From Polyangium fumosum (GTDB lineage Bacteria > Myxococcota_A > Polyangia > Polyangiales > Polyangiaceae), in NCBI RefSeq assembly GCF_005144585.1, contig NZ_SSMQ01000013.1, forward strand, positions 149,359 through 213,358: a stretch of 64,000 bases of DNA, in the 5' to 3' direction. The translations under genes and the position numbers were made by a program. Positions within the stretch are counted from its first letter, which is position 1; each line of letters opens with the position of its first letter. The notes below the pieces were generated by a model. That model made no database searches, was not told the origin of the DNA, and was given only the letters and a program-made list of their open reading frames with translations. This document shows positions 28,785 to 37,283 of this stretch, one piece after another.

Positions 28785-29761
28785 TGACGAGCCCGTGGAT
28801 TCACCTCGTCGGGGGCGCGGTGCTCCTGTACTTCGGCGCGGAGTGGTTCGTCGGCGGCGCGTCCGCTCTGGCGCTCGCCTTGCGGGTGCCGCAGATCCTC
28901 GTCGGCCTCACGGTCGTCGCTTACGGCACGTCGGCGCCCGAGGTCATCGTGGGCGTGCAGGCGGCGATCGACGGGCACGGCGAGGTGGCGCTCGGGAACG
29001 TCATCGGCTCGAACATCGTGAACATCGGCCTGATCCTCGGCCTCGCCGTGCTCATCCGGCCGGCGCGGGTGGACGGCGCGCTTCGCCAGCGTGAGCTGCC
29101 GATGTTCGTCGCGAGCGCGCTCCTCGTCCCGCTGCTCTTGCTCGACGGCGCGGTGCGCCGCTGGGAAGCGGCCGGGCTGCTCTTCGTGGCGGCCGCCTAC
29201 ACGGGATGGATGATCCGCGCCGCGCGCTCCGCTTCGGTGGTCGCCGAGGCCCGAGCCGACGCGGCCGTCGCCGAGCGAGCCGCGGACGAGGCCGGAGCCC
29301 CGAAGCGCGGAGGAGCCTTGCGATCCGTGGCGACGGCCGGCGTCGGCCTTTTGGTCCTGCTCCTCGGGGGCGACATCTTCGTCGACGGCGCAGTCTCGGT
29401 CGCGCGCGCGCTCGGAATGAGCGATCGGCTCGTCGGCCTCACCATCGTCGCGGTGGGAACCTCGTTGCCCGAGCTCGTGACGGGGGTGATCGCCGCTCGA
29501 CGCGGGCACGCCGACATCGTCATCGGCAATGTCGTGGGATCCAACATCTTCAACACGTTCCTCTGCCTGGGCGCCGCGGCGCTGGTGGGCCCGGTGCAGG
29601 CTCCGCTGAGGTCGCTCGGGCTGGATCTCGCGGGTCTGCTCGTGATGACGGGGCTCGGGGCGATGTTCATCCGGAGCGAGCGGACCGTCTCGCGCCTGGA
29701 GGGCGCGCTCGCGGTCGGCCTCTACGTGGCATTCACGGTCGTGACCGTGGTGCGAGGCTGA
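28784..29761 (+). CDS. CaCA-family Na+/Ca2+ exchanger-like transporter
   Basis: A 325-residue protein with two related halves of five helices each. Both alpha-repeats are present: VGLTVVAYGTSAPEVIVGVQAAIDG with GNVIGSNIVNIGLILG in the first half, and VGLTIVAVGTSLPELVTGVIAARRG with GNVVGSNIFNTFLCLG in the second. The acidic Glu in each GTS-x-PE motif is kept, so cation exchange should work. A hydrophilic Ala/Glu loop of about 30 residues separates the halves. It is coupled to nhaA by a one-base stop/start overlap. Related proteins carry Ca2+ or other cations against Na+. Confidence 0.93.
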
Positions 29762-30025
29762 GCCCCCCTGCGTCGATCTTCACGACCGGAACATCGGGAA
29801 GGTCCAATGGCAGACATACATCCCTACAGCTCCGTACGCAGGCGGCGCGAACATGGTTCCAGGGCTGCGCCGATTCGATCGACGGGTTCGAGCGGACGGA
29901 CGTGGTCGTCAATGCGGGCGCGAACCCCCGATGTTCGTCGCGAGCGCGCTCCTCTTCTTCCCGCTGCGACGAGACGAGACCAGCGGTCTAGACCGTTCCT
30001 CCAACGAGCAGGCCGGAGGTGAGAC
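29762..30025 (+). pseudogene. gene-poor gap with a small copied piece of the exchanger gene
   Basis: No intact gene is seen here. At 29928-29954 the 27 bases CCGATGTTCGTCGCGAGCGCGCTCCTC are identical to 29099-29125 inside the exchanger gene. They are also in a reading frame that gives PMFVASALL in both places, after which the sequences differ. This looks like a short recombination copy or the last remnant of a duplicated exchanger gene. GGAGGTGA at the end of the gap is the ribosome site of the next gene. Confidence 0.45.
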
Positions 30026-31177
30026 ATGCCCGCTCCTCAGCTCCCGATCGGATTCCAGCGCTTCCACGCGAACGATTTCGTGAACTACCAGCTCAACCGC
30101 GCCCACGCGCTGGGCACCCTGCCTCGGGCGACCGCCGAGCGTGGGGCTCTCCGGATCACGCGGCCGGAGGATGTACCCGCGGTCTTCGGTGCGCTCGCCA
30201 GCGAAGCCGAGCGTGAGGGGTGGTGGACCGAGGCCGCCGGATGCTCCCGGGTGGCCGAGTTTTTCACCCCGCGCCCCTCCGACGAGCAGGTCGCCGCCTA
30301 CGAGCGATACCGGGGGCTCTGGGATCGCGCGGTCGCCGACGAGGGTATCACCCGCCACGAGGTGCCGTTCGAGGGCGCCTTCCTGCCCGCCCTCCGCCGG
30401 CCCGCGGTAGGCGCCCCCCGAGGCACCGTGCTGGTGTTCGGTGGGTTCGACTCGGTGATCGAGGAGTTCTTCCCGATCTGGCGCAGTGTTTCCGAGGCCG
30501 GCTTCGACGCCATCGCCTTCGACGGACCTGGCCAAGGCGGCGCCCGCACGCGCCACGGCGTGCCGCACACCCACGACTGGGAGCGACCCGTCGCGGCCGT
30601 GCTGGATCATTTCAAGGTGGAGCGCGCGGCGCTCGTCGGGATGTCGATGGGCGGGTACTGGTCGATCCGGGCGGCCTCGCGCGAGCCGCGTATCGCCGCC
30701 GTGGTCTCCTGGTCGCCGGTGTACGATTGGTTGGGCAGGTTCCCCCGGTTCGTCGGATCGCTCGTTCGTCGGATGGTGGGTTTCACGAGGTTCATGAACG
30801 CGACCATCCGCTGGCGAATGCGCCTGTTTCCCGTTCTCCGGCACGTCGTGGGGCAGGCGAACTGGATGACCCGCACGGAGGAGCCGGTCGCGGCGGCGCG
30901 CTGGTTCCTGGGGATGAACGCGGAGCACCTCGGCTCGGCGCGTGTCACCGTGCCGACGCTCCTTTTCGTGGGAGAACATGACCGGTTCCAGCCCCCTGCG
31001 CTCGCGACTCTCCAGGCGCGTGCGCTCACCGCCGCCCCCGTGACCACCCGCATCTTCACCGCCGTCGAGAATGCCGACCAGCACTGCCAGATGGGGAACC
31101 TGCCGCTGGCGACGGCGGAGCTCTGCGGCTGGCTCGGGCGAACACTCCCGCCAATGCCGAAGCAGCATACCGCATGA
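30026..31177 (+). CDS. alpha/beta hydrolase (FrsA/2,6-dihydroxypseudooxynicotine hydrolase-like)
   Basis: A 383-residue cytoplasmic hydrolase with a helical N-terminal domain (1-125) before the alpha/beta core, the plan of the C-C-bond hydrolase/FrsA-like group. The nucleophile elbow is GMSMGGYW with Ser207; the likely acid is in VGEHDRFQPP and the His in ADQHCQMG near the end. The oxyanion region reads FGGFDSVIEE. The substrate cannot be predicted. A strong GGAGGTGA stands before the ATG. Its stop overlaps an ATG that opened a TetR-type regulator, now broken, which was probably its own regulator. Confidence 0.85.
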   Translation: MPAPQLPIGFQRFHANDFVNYQLNRAHALGTLPRATAERGALRITRPEDVPAVFGALASEAEREGWWTEAAGCSRVAEFFTPRPSDEQVAAYERYRGLWDRAVADEGITRHEVPFEGAFLPALRRPAVGAPRGTVLVFGGFDSVIEEFFPIWRSVSEAGFDAIAFDGPGQGGARTRHGVPHTHDWERPVAAVLDHFKVERAALVGMSMGGYWSIRAASREPRIAAVVSWSPVYDWLGRFPRFVGSLVRRMVGFTRFMNATIRWRMRLFPVLRHVVGQANWMTRTEEPVAAARWFLGMNAEHLGSARVTVPTLLFVGEHDRFQPPALATLQARALTAAPVTTRIFTAVENADQHCQMGNLPLATAELCGWLGRTLPPMPKQHTA

Positions 31178-31305
31178 GCTTCCAGCACCGTGAAGCCCTG
31201 CTCGCCGCCGCGCGATCGAGGCATTCATCACGTCCGGCTTCGGGGGCGCGTCGCTGAGCTCCATCCTGGTAACGGCGAGGATGAGCAATGCGCAGTTCAT
31301 CGAAC
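31174..31305 (+). pseudogene. truncated, frameshifted tetR-type regulator
   Basis: An ATG at 31174 overlaps the hydrolase stop (ATGA) and gives MSFQHREALLAAA. After a frame change near 31212 the sequence continues AIEAFITSGFGGASLSSILV and then TARMSNAQF. This is a clear TetR helix-turn-helix beginning (the usual form is A...LF...GF..TS...IA..A..S...). The frame then runs into the palindromic repeat, whose half-hairpin TGCGCAGTTCATCG starts at 31290, and the ligand-binding domain is missing. So the gene is doubly broken: a frameshift, and truncation at the repeat junction. Confidence 0.65.
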
Positions 31306-31527
31306 AGCCGGTAACGACCCTGCCAACCAAGGCGACAGCGCTGCGGGTTCAACGGGCGGCATACACGCCGCCCGCTTGAAACCCACCTCCATGGTCTTGC
31401 CACCGGCCCGTTGGAAGAACTGCGCATCGCGCAGTTCTTCCACCTTCGGTCCAGGCCGTGCCTGGTCCGGGGTCGAGGGGGCGGACAGCCCCCCGCGGGG
31501 TCCGGGGCAGCGCCCCGGCGCGGCGCC
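31289..31527. repeat. composite palindromic repeat, copy B (left end truncated)
   Basis: Only the right arm of the first hairpin is left (31290-31303). The spacer contains an extra hairpin, CGGGCGGCatacaCGCCGCCCG. The second hairpin is complete: GGAAGAACTGCGC / ATC / GCGCAGTTCTTCC (31413-31441). Its outer arms differ from those of copies A and C, but with compensating bases. Right-hand stem-loops follow up to the stop of the FG-GAP lipoprotein gene. It has the same orientation as copy C (59147-59450). Confidence 0.8.
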
Positions 31528-34500
31528 TCAGTTGATCCCGCAGACCACCTTGCCGTTGGCCTCGTCCTTGTTGTTGCCGTCGTTGCACTCCTGCACCGTG
31601 TTTTGCGGGTCCACGATGGCGTAGATCAGCACGAGCAGGTTGGGCGGGAAGTTCGACATCTTCGACGTCAGCATCACGCTTTGACCCGGGTCCAGCGGGC
31701 CTGCGATCGTCTCCTCGTGGACCGGCGTGCCGCCCTGGTTGGGATCACCCGCGTAGAATCGTACGAGGATGTTGCTCGCCGGGGCGGAGCCATCGTTGTA
31801 GACCGTCGCCGAGACCGTCGGCGAAGGGCATGAGCCGTCGGAGGCTACGCCCACGTCGATGCGCAGATCTGGCTGCACCTCGCCCGGCGCGACCATGGCT
31901 TCGAGGGTGTTGTTGTCCTCGATGCATTCGCGCTCCTGGTTTGCGGCGTCCACGACCACGCGCACCTTCTCCGGCAGCGTCCCCGGCGAATTGTTCATCG
32001 CGTCGTAGCTCACGGTCACCAGGATGGATTGCCCTGGCTCCAGGCTCGTCCCGAGCACCGCCGTCAGCGGCGTCTGCGCGGCGTCTGCGTAAAGCGCCTC
32101 GTTTGGCGTCCCGTTCATCCATTCGCCGTAGAAGGCGACGACCACGCCTGGGCCCACGCGCACGTCGCCGTCGTTGCGGATCTCGACCGTGATGTCGAGC
32201 TTCGTGGAGAGCTGCCCGCAGGCGGCGTCCGGCGACGACATTTGAATGCCCGAGACCTGGAGATCCGGCGCGACGCCGAACGAGCGCGGGTTCGAGCGGT
32301 ACGTGTTGTACTCGCGCCCATTGTAGGTCTTCCAGTTCTCCGGCTCGAGCGGCGGGATCGCCCCGCTCTCCAGCACATTCGTCACGTGGTAGGCGTGCTG
32401 GTTCCAGATGCGCCGCGCGGGCACCCACGTATCGCTCGTGTCGCCCCAGACCGCGATGCCGTTCGGGTAGTTGTAGCCCACCGAGCACGAGCTCGAATCG
32501 TTGTTCGAGCAGAACACGATCTCTGCGTTGCCGTCGTTGTCGACGTCGGCGATGACCGGGTTTTCCGTGCGTGTCCGGCTCGGCGAGTGCTCCTTGAAGA
32601 GCACCTCCGACGTCGTGCCGTCGTAGATGCGGAACCAGCACTCGTCGTTGTAGATGACCTCGGCTGCGCCGTCGCCGTTGAAATCGAAGACGCTGGAGGC
32701 CGTGACGCGGCTCGAATCGTCCTCCGTGATGCGCATCCAGCCGTTGTGCAGGCACACGCACGCGCCTTTGGCCGTGTTGCAGACCGCGCCTGCGCTGCAT
32801 TCGGCGTCGGTCGTGCAGGCCGCGCCGGGCGCGCGGGCGGGGTTCGTGTTCGCGGCGGCGTCGCTGATCGCCGTGGGCCACGCCGGGCAGCTCGCCGCCG
32901 TCGCTTGCAGGTCGATCATCATGTACCGCGTGCCGAACGCGGTGCCGATCTCGGGGAACCCGTCGCCGTCGAAATCGTCGACGTTCGGCGCGCCGCCGTT
33001 GTCGCCCGCGTTCAGGTTCGTGAAGCGCCGCTGCGTGCCGGTCTCGCCGTTGTAAATCGCGAGGTAGCCGCGCGAGACCAGGATGACCTCGGGCTTGCCG
33101 TCGGGCGCGTTGCCCGGCCCCGGCGCCGCTGCCTCGTCCGCGCCGAGGATATCGGCCACGGCGCAGAAGCCCTCGCGTTGCGTGTTTGGCACCTTCGCGG
33201 CCCCGTTGACGGCCTGCGCGTCCCAGACGACCTCGAGCTGGCCGAGGCAAAAGGCGCTCATGTCGCCCGCCGCGCAATCGGCGCGTTTCTCGACGCCGGC
33301 CGGCGGCGTGGGGAACCGGTAGACCGTGCTGCCTGCCACGATCTCCTGCTTGTTGTCCCCGACGAGGTTTGCCACGCAGGAGATGGCCCCCTGCCCGTTG
33401 TTGCCGTTGACCGTGAGCGTGCCGGCGAACCTGTCGACGAACACGAGCTTGTTCGTCACCGGATCCTTGCCGAGCGTGAAGACGAACCGGCCGACGATGA
33501 TCTCGGCGAAGCCCTTGCCGTCCACGTTCGCGAGCGTGATGGCGGGGACGTTGTAGCCCGCCGAGGGCAATTGATTCACCGCCGACTGCACGATGATGTC
33601 GCCCTTGTTGTCGAGGATGGCGACGCCGCCGGTCGACACGCCCGACACGACCTCCGTGGGCATCACGATCTCGGGCACGCCGTCATTGTCGAGATCCCCC
33701 GCCGCGAGCGAGCCTGTCGAGTTCGCGATGCCTTGCGTGTTCACCCACGCCTTGTTCAGCGGATCGCCCTCGTGCCAGACGTTCGTCCCGGCGTTGGCGA
33801 AATAGTCCTTGCCCTTGTTCGGGCCGCCGCCGTGGATCGCGCGGACCACGCCGTCCTCGTCGGCCAGCGTCGAGTGGTACGTGGTGAACACGATCTCCGG
33901 GAAGTCGAGCTCGTTGATGAGGCCGTCGCCGTTGTCGTCGTCGAGGTTCACGACGAGCGGCGTCATGCTCACCTGCGCCGAACCCGCGAAGGGCGCGTTG
34001 ACGGCCACGTTGTTCGGCGTGACGCCGGTCCCGCCCCACTGGATCTCCTTCTTCGGCAAGACCTGCGAGAACGGGACGGGCGGCAGCGTGCAGGTCGCGG
34101 GCTTGCCCGTGCCGACGCATTGACCGACCTCGCAGGCCGTGTCCGGCGGGCAATCCCAGTCGTCCTCGCAGGGGCACGAAGCGTCGCCCATGCCGGGGTC
34201 CGTGCACACGCTCATGTAATACGAGGTGCTGCCGCAGGTGAACTGCGCGGTCGTCCCGGCGCCGTTCGCGTTGCATGCATAAAGCTCGTTCCCCGTGCAC
34301 GTCGTCGTGCCGGGGACGCAGGCGTCGTCGACGCAGATCGTGCCATTGCAATACTGGCTCGCCGGGCACTGCACGTCCTGCGTGCAGGAGATGTCCTTGC
34401 AGATCGCGCCGCCGCCGGGCGTGACCTCGCAGATCTCGGTGGGCTTGCAGTTCAGCATGCCGCACTCGTTGTTCACGCAGCCGGGCATTCCATCCGGCAG

Positions 34501-34770
34501 CACCTCGCAGTGCTGATCGGGCGCGCACTGGATGCCGACGCACAGGTCCCCGCCGCCGCCTTGGCCGCCTTGGCCGCCGGCGCCGCCGGAGCCCGCGAGG
34601 ATGATTCCGCCGTCGCCGCCGTCGCCGCCTGAGCCGCCGGTGCCGCCGGTGCCGCCGCTGCCGGAGGGGGTTCCCGAAGTGGTTGGCTGCTGCGCCTCGC
34701 CGCCACAACCGGCGGAGAGGAGCGCGAGCAGCGGGAGCGCTGTCAGGAGAAAGGAGCTCGATCGTCGCAT
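31528..34770 (-). CDS. FG-GAP/VCBS-repeat lipoprotein with CARDB domains
   Basis: A 1080-residue secreted protein. The signal peptide ends in lipobox LSAGC (Cys near 22), followed by a Gly/Thr/Ser-rich linker to about residue 75. A Cys-rich region follows (about 76-225) with repeated CxxxxxC and VGQCVG-type units typical of myxobacterial surface proteins. The middle (about 255-760) has FG-GAP/VCBS-like calcium-binding blades, e.g. NLDDDNGDGLINELDFPEIV, GDLDNDGVPEIVMP, DDFDGDGFPEIGTA and DVDNDGNAEIVF. Two CARDB-type beta domains complete it (about 830-940 and 950-1075). It is probably a surface adhesin or binding protein; no catalytic site is seen. The repeat at its 3' end may terminate it. 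Confidence 0.85.
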   Translation of the reverse strand: MRRSSSFLLTALPLLALLSAGCGGEAQQPTTSGTPSGSGGTGGTGGSGGDGGDGGIILAGSGGAGGQGGQGGGGDLCVGIQCAPDQHCEVLPDGMPGCVNNECGMLNCKPTEICEVTPGGGAICKDISCTQDVQCPASQYCNGTICVDDACVPGTTTCTGNELYACNANGAGTTAQFTCGSTSYYMSVCTDPGMGDASCPCEDDWDCPPDTACEVGQCVGTGKPATCTLPPVPFSQVLPKKEIQWGGTGVTPNNVAVNAPFAGSAQVSMTPLVVNLDDDNGDGLINELDFPEIVFTTYHSTLADEDGVVRAIHGGGPNKGKDYFANAGTNVWHEGDPLNKAWVNTQGIANSTGSLAAGDLDNDGVPEIVMPTEVVSGVSTGGVAILDNKGDIIVQSAVNQLPSAGYNVPAITLANVDGKGFAEIIVGRFVFTLGKDPVTNKLVFVDRFAGTLTVNGNNGQGAISCVANLVGDNKQEIVAGSTVYRFPTPPAGVEKRADCAAGDMSAFCLGQLEVVWDAQAVNGAAKVPNTQREGFCAVADILGADEAAAPGPGNAPDGKPEVILVSRGYLAIYNGETGTQRRFTNLNAGDNGGAPNVDDFDGDGFPEIGTAFGTRYMMIDLQATAASCPAWPTAISDAAANTNPARAPGAACTTDAECSAGAVCNTAKGACVCLHNGWMRITEDDSSRVTASSVFDFNGDGAAEVIYNDECWFRIYDGTTSEVLFKEHSPSRTRTENPVIADVDNDGNAEIVFCSNNDSSSCSVGYNYPNGIAVWGDTSDTWVPARRIWNQHAYHVTNVLESGAIPPLEPENWKTYNGREYNTYRSNPRSFGVAPDLQVSGIQMSSPDAACGQLSTKLDITVEIRNDGDVRVGPGVVVAFYGEWMNGTPNEALYADAAQTPLTAVLGTSLEPGQSILVTVSYDAMNNSPGTLPEKVRVVVDAANQERECIEDNNTLEAMVAPGEVQPDLRIDVGVASDGSCPSPTVSATVYNDGSAPASNILVRFYAGDPNQGGTPVHEETIAGPLDPGQSVMLTSKMSNFPPNLLVLIYAIVDPQNTVQECNDGNNKDEANGKVVCGIN

Positions 34771-34848
34771 GATCGAGCAGGATATCGGAACGACGCCTCC
34801 GCGGAAATCGAGAAAAGGCCGCGTACCACATGACGCGGCGCCCTCGCT

Positions 34849-37143
34849 TCACGGGACGGGCACGATGCTCATCCAGTTCAGCATCGTGTATTCATCTTGT
34901 TGCCCTGCCTCCATCGTGACGTTGCCGTCGTTCACGTCGACGACCACCGACGCGACCCGGTAGGGCGTGGCGGGCGTCGTGGCCACGGCGTCGAAGAGCG
35001 TCTGCCCCTCCACGACGACACGATTCTTCTCGTACGTGCCATCGTGCCAGCCGATGGAGACCGTGACCTCGTACTTGCCCTTCGCGATATCCCAGTTGAA
35101 CGTGTCGGTGCGCCCGTAATCGTTGTAGATCACGCTCTTCTGGAGCTCCGAGACCGGCGCATTCGTGAGGTACTTGTAGAGCATGATCCCCGGATCGCCG
35201 ATGTACGGCCCCGACCAGCCGTACCCTCGTTTCGCTTCGTAGGCCTCCCAGCCGACCTTGATCCATTCGTGGCCGTCCACCACGAGCGGATTCGCGGCAG
35301 GCTGTCCGTTCGGGTCCTGGAAGTTGATGTAATAGGCGGCGCGCGGGTGGGCGCCCTCCGGGGTGGAGTCGAGCGCGGGGCAGCCGTTCACCTTGCCTTC
35401 GAGGTAAAGGCCGAGCTGGTCGCGCAGGTGCGCGAGCGCGGAGGCGTCGCGCGTGTAGGAGGTCGGCGAGGAGACGGCGCTCGCGGCCGAGAGGTCGCAG
35501 CCCGTGGCTTCCTCCGGCGTCTTTGGCATCGTGCCGCCCGCCGCGCGGAGCAGGTATTCGAAGTCCTCGGCGCCTTCGCGCAAAAGCTCCCAGCGAATGC
35601 TGCTCACGAGCGCGCCGTCCTCGGGGGGATAAAGCAGAAAGCCGTCACCGTTCTGCTTCGTGCCCTGCGGCCGCGGGTTCTGGTAGGGATCACTCCCCCA
35701 GCCCGTGACCGAGTAATAAGCGAACCCGCGGATCCGGTACTTCCACGCGGCCCAGTGGGCGATGCGCGTCTCGATGCCGGGGTGGTCGATCGTGATGGGG
35801 TTGAAATGCGGCGGGAGGTCGCCGTAGAGGAAATACCACCACACGGTCTCCCCGAGCGCCTGGCGCGTCTTGGCGTAGGCGGGATCGAAGTGCGAGAGGT
35901 CGGCCCACCAGAGGTCGTAATGGCCACTGCCGATCGAGGCGTGCTCGGCGATCTCGGGCTTCGGCTCCTCGCTGATCGCGAGGCGCAGGTTCGGCGCGGC
36001 CTTCTTGGCGAGCTCCGCGAGGAACGCGGCGACGGCGTAATCCTCGGGGCCCTGGGGCTCGTTCTGCACGTAATAATAGCCCTTGTCCTGCCAGCCCTTC
36101 GCCACGAGGTAGGCGTCGATCGCGGCGAGCAGCTTCGACCACTCGGCGTTGTACTCGGGCGTGCCGAAAGCGTCCTGGCCGCGGTCCTTGCCGCAGAACG
36201 TCTGCGGCCGCGGCCGCACGTTGTCGACGAACTGCATGATCTGAAACGAAGGAAACCCGACCCCGTTCCACCCGGCGCCGTCGATGTACGCGGGGCCGAG
36301 CTGGGAGAAGTCGTAGGGATTGTTCTCCTCCAGGAACGAGCCCGTCGCGCAATCGTACTCGATGCCGCCGTTGTAATTGAGCCCGGCCGGCCAGGCGACG
36401 CTGCCCGGGACGAGGCGGTGCTCGTAGAAGAAGTCTTTCAGCGCGCGGACCTTCTCCAGGCTCTCGCTGCCGCCGAGGGCCTCGAAGCTCGTGTTCCAGT
36501 TGCCGTCGAAGCCGAGCTTCGCCGGGAGCTCGAAATCGTAGACGTGGAGCGTGACGGGGATGTCCTGCGTGGCGCCCGCAGTCGTGACCGTGAGGGTCGC
36601 GGTATAGTCCCCGGCGGCGGCCCCGGGCGGGACGCGCACGGTGATCCAGAACGGCTGGTTTTCGCCCGCGGCGAGGTCGTGCGAGGCGCCGAAGGCCGTC
36701 GGGTGGAGCGGATCCGGGACGTAGGGGCTCACGATCGACGCAGGATCCGAGGGCTCCGTGATGTGGACGTACCCGACGCGGTGCATCCGGACGTCGTCGA
36801 GCGTGCCGGGGCCGGTGAACGGCGTGAGCGTGATCGAGGTTTTGCCGGCGGCGTCGGGGCGGACGACGATCTGAAAAGGCTCGAGCTCGTTCTTGGCCGC
36901 GGAGATGTGGATGCCGTCGCCGGTGCTGGAAGGCGGCGTTGCCTCGCGGAGGATCTTGTCCATGGGCGTCGCGGTCCAGAGCGTCGCGCCCGCGGGCGAG
37001 GGCAAGACGAAGGCGCGATCGCCGGACGGCGTGCAATCGGTGCAAGGCGGGAGCGGCGGCTTCCCATTGCCGCCGGGCGGCCCGTCGGGGGAGCCACAAG
37101 CGAAGAGCGGGAGCACGAGCAAGGCGAAGCGAAAGCGGGGCAT
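34849..37143 (-). CDS. DUF4091 / GH123-like secreted lipoprotein
   Basis: With the ATG at 37143, which has GGAGG six bases upstream, the protein has 764 residues and a lipoprotein signal ending in PLFAC. Residues about 60-200 form a beta-domain (EPFQIVVRPDAAGKTSITL; GDYTATLTVTT). About 210-560 is a DUF4091 catalytic-like domain, a relative of glycoside hydrolase family 123: YYVQNEPQGPEDY with a Glu pair, GHYDLWWADLSHFD, VWWYFLYGD and AWKYRIRGFAYYSVTGWG. The end (about 610-764) is a beta-sandwich that may bind sugar. In GH123 a D-E pair acts by substrate-assisted catalysis; the acidic pair here is consistent with this but not proven. It likely cleaves surface or biopolymer glycans. Confidence 0.78.
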   Translation of the reverse strand: MPRFRFALLVLPLFACGSPDGPPGGNGKPPLPPCTDCTPSGDRAFVLPSPAGATLWTATPMDKILREATPPSSTGDGIHISAAKNELEPFQIVVRPDAAGKTSITLTPFTGPGTLDDVRMHRVGYVHITEPSDPASIVSPYVPDPLHPTAFGASHDLAAGENQPFWITVRVPPGAAAGDYTATLTVTTAGATQDIPVTLHVYDFELPAKLGFDGNWNTSFEALGGSESLEKVRALKDFFYEHRLVPGSVAWPAGLNYNGGIEYDCATGSFLEENNPYDFSQLGPAYIDGAGWNGVGFPSFQIMQFVDNVRPRPQTFCGKDRGQDAFGTPEYNAEWSKLLAAIDAYLVAKGWQDKGYYYVQNEPQGPEDYAVAAFLAELAKKAAPNLRLAISEEPKPEIAEHASIGSGHYDLWWADLSHFDPAYAKTRQALGETVWWYFLYGDLPPHFNPITIDHPGIETRIAHWAAWKYRIRGFAYYSVTGWGSDPYQNPRPQGTKQNGDGFLLYPPEDGALVSSIRWELLREGAEDFEYLLRAAGGTMPKTPEEATGCDLSAASAVSSPTSYTRDASALAHLRDQLGLYLEGKVNGCPALDSTPEGAHPRAAYYINFQDPNGQPAANPLVVDGHEWIKVGWEAYEAKRGYGWSGPYIGDPGIMLYKYLTNAPVSELQKSVIYNDYGRTDTFNWDIAKGKYEVTVSIGWHDGTYEKNRVVVEGQTLFDAVATTPATPYRVASVVVDVNDGNVTMEAGQQDEYTMLNWMSIVPVP

Positions 37144-37283
37144 CGGTTCCTCCATCCCCGATGGTACGGCGGATCCGCGGCAAAACGCGAGCCACGGGCG
37201 CTCGCCCGCCCGAGCACGTTCCGCCCCCCGCAGGTCTCTGCTATCACCTGCCCGCTCGCCCTGCCCCTCGCCCCCGCATCGCC

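Noticed and set aside
31745..34852. Long frames in other phases of the FG-GAP lipoprotein gene
   Set aside because: Arg-rich shadows of a gene with signal peptide, FG-GAP and CARDB signatures.
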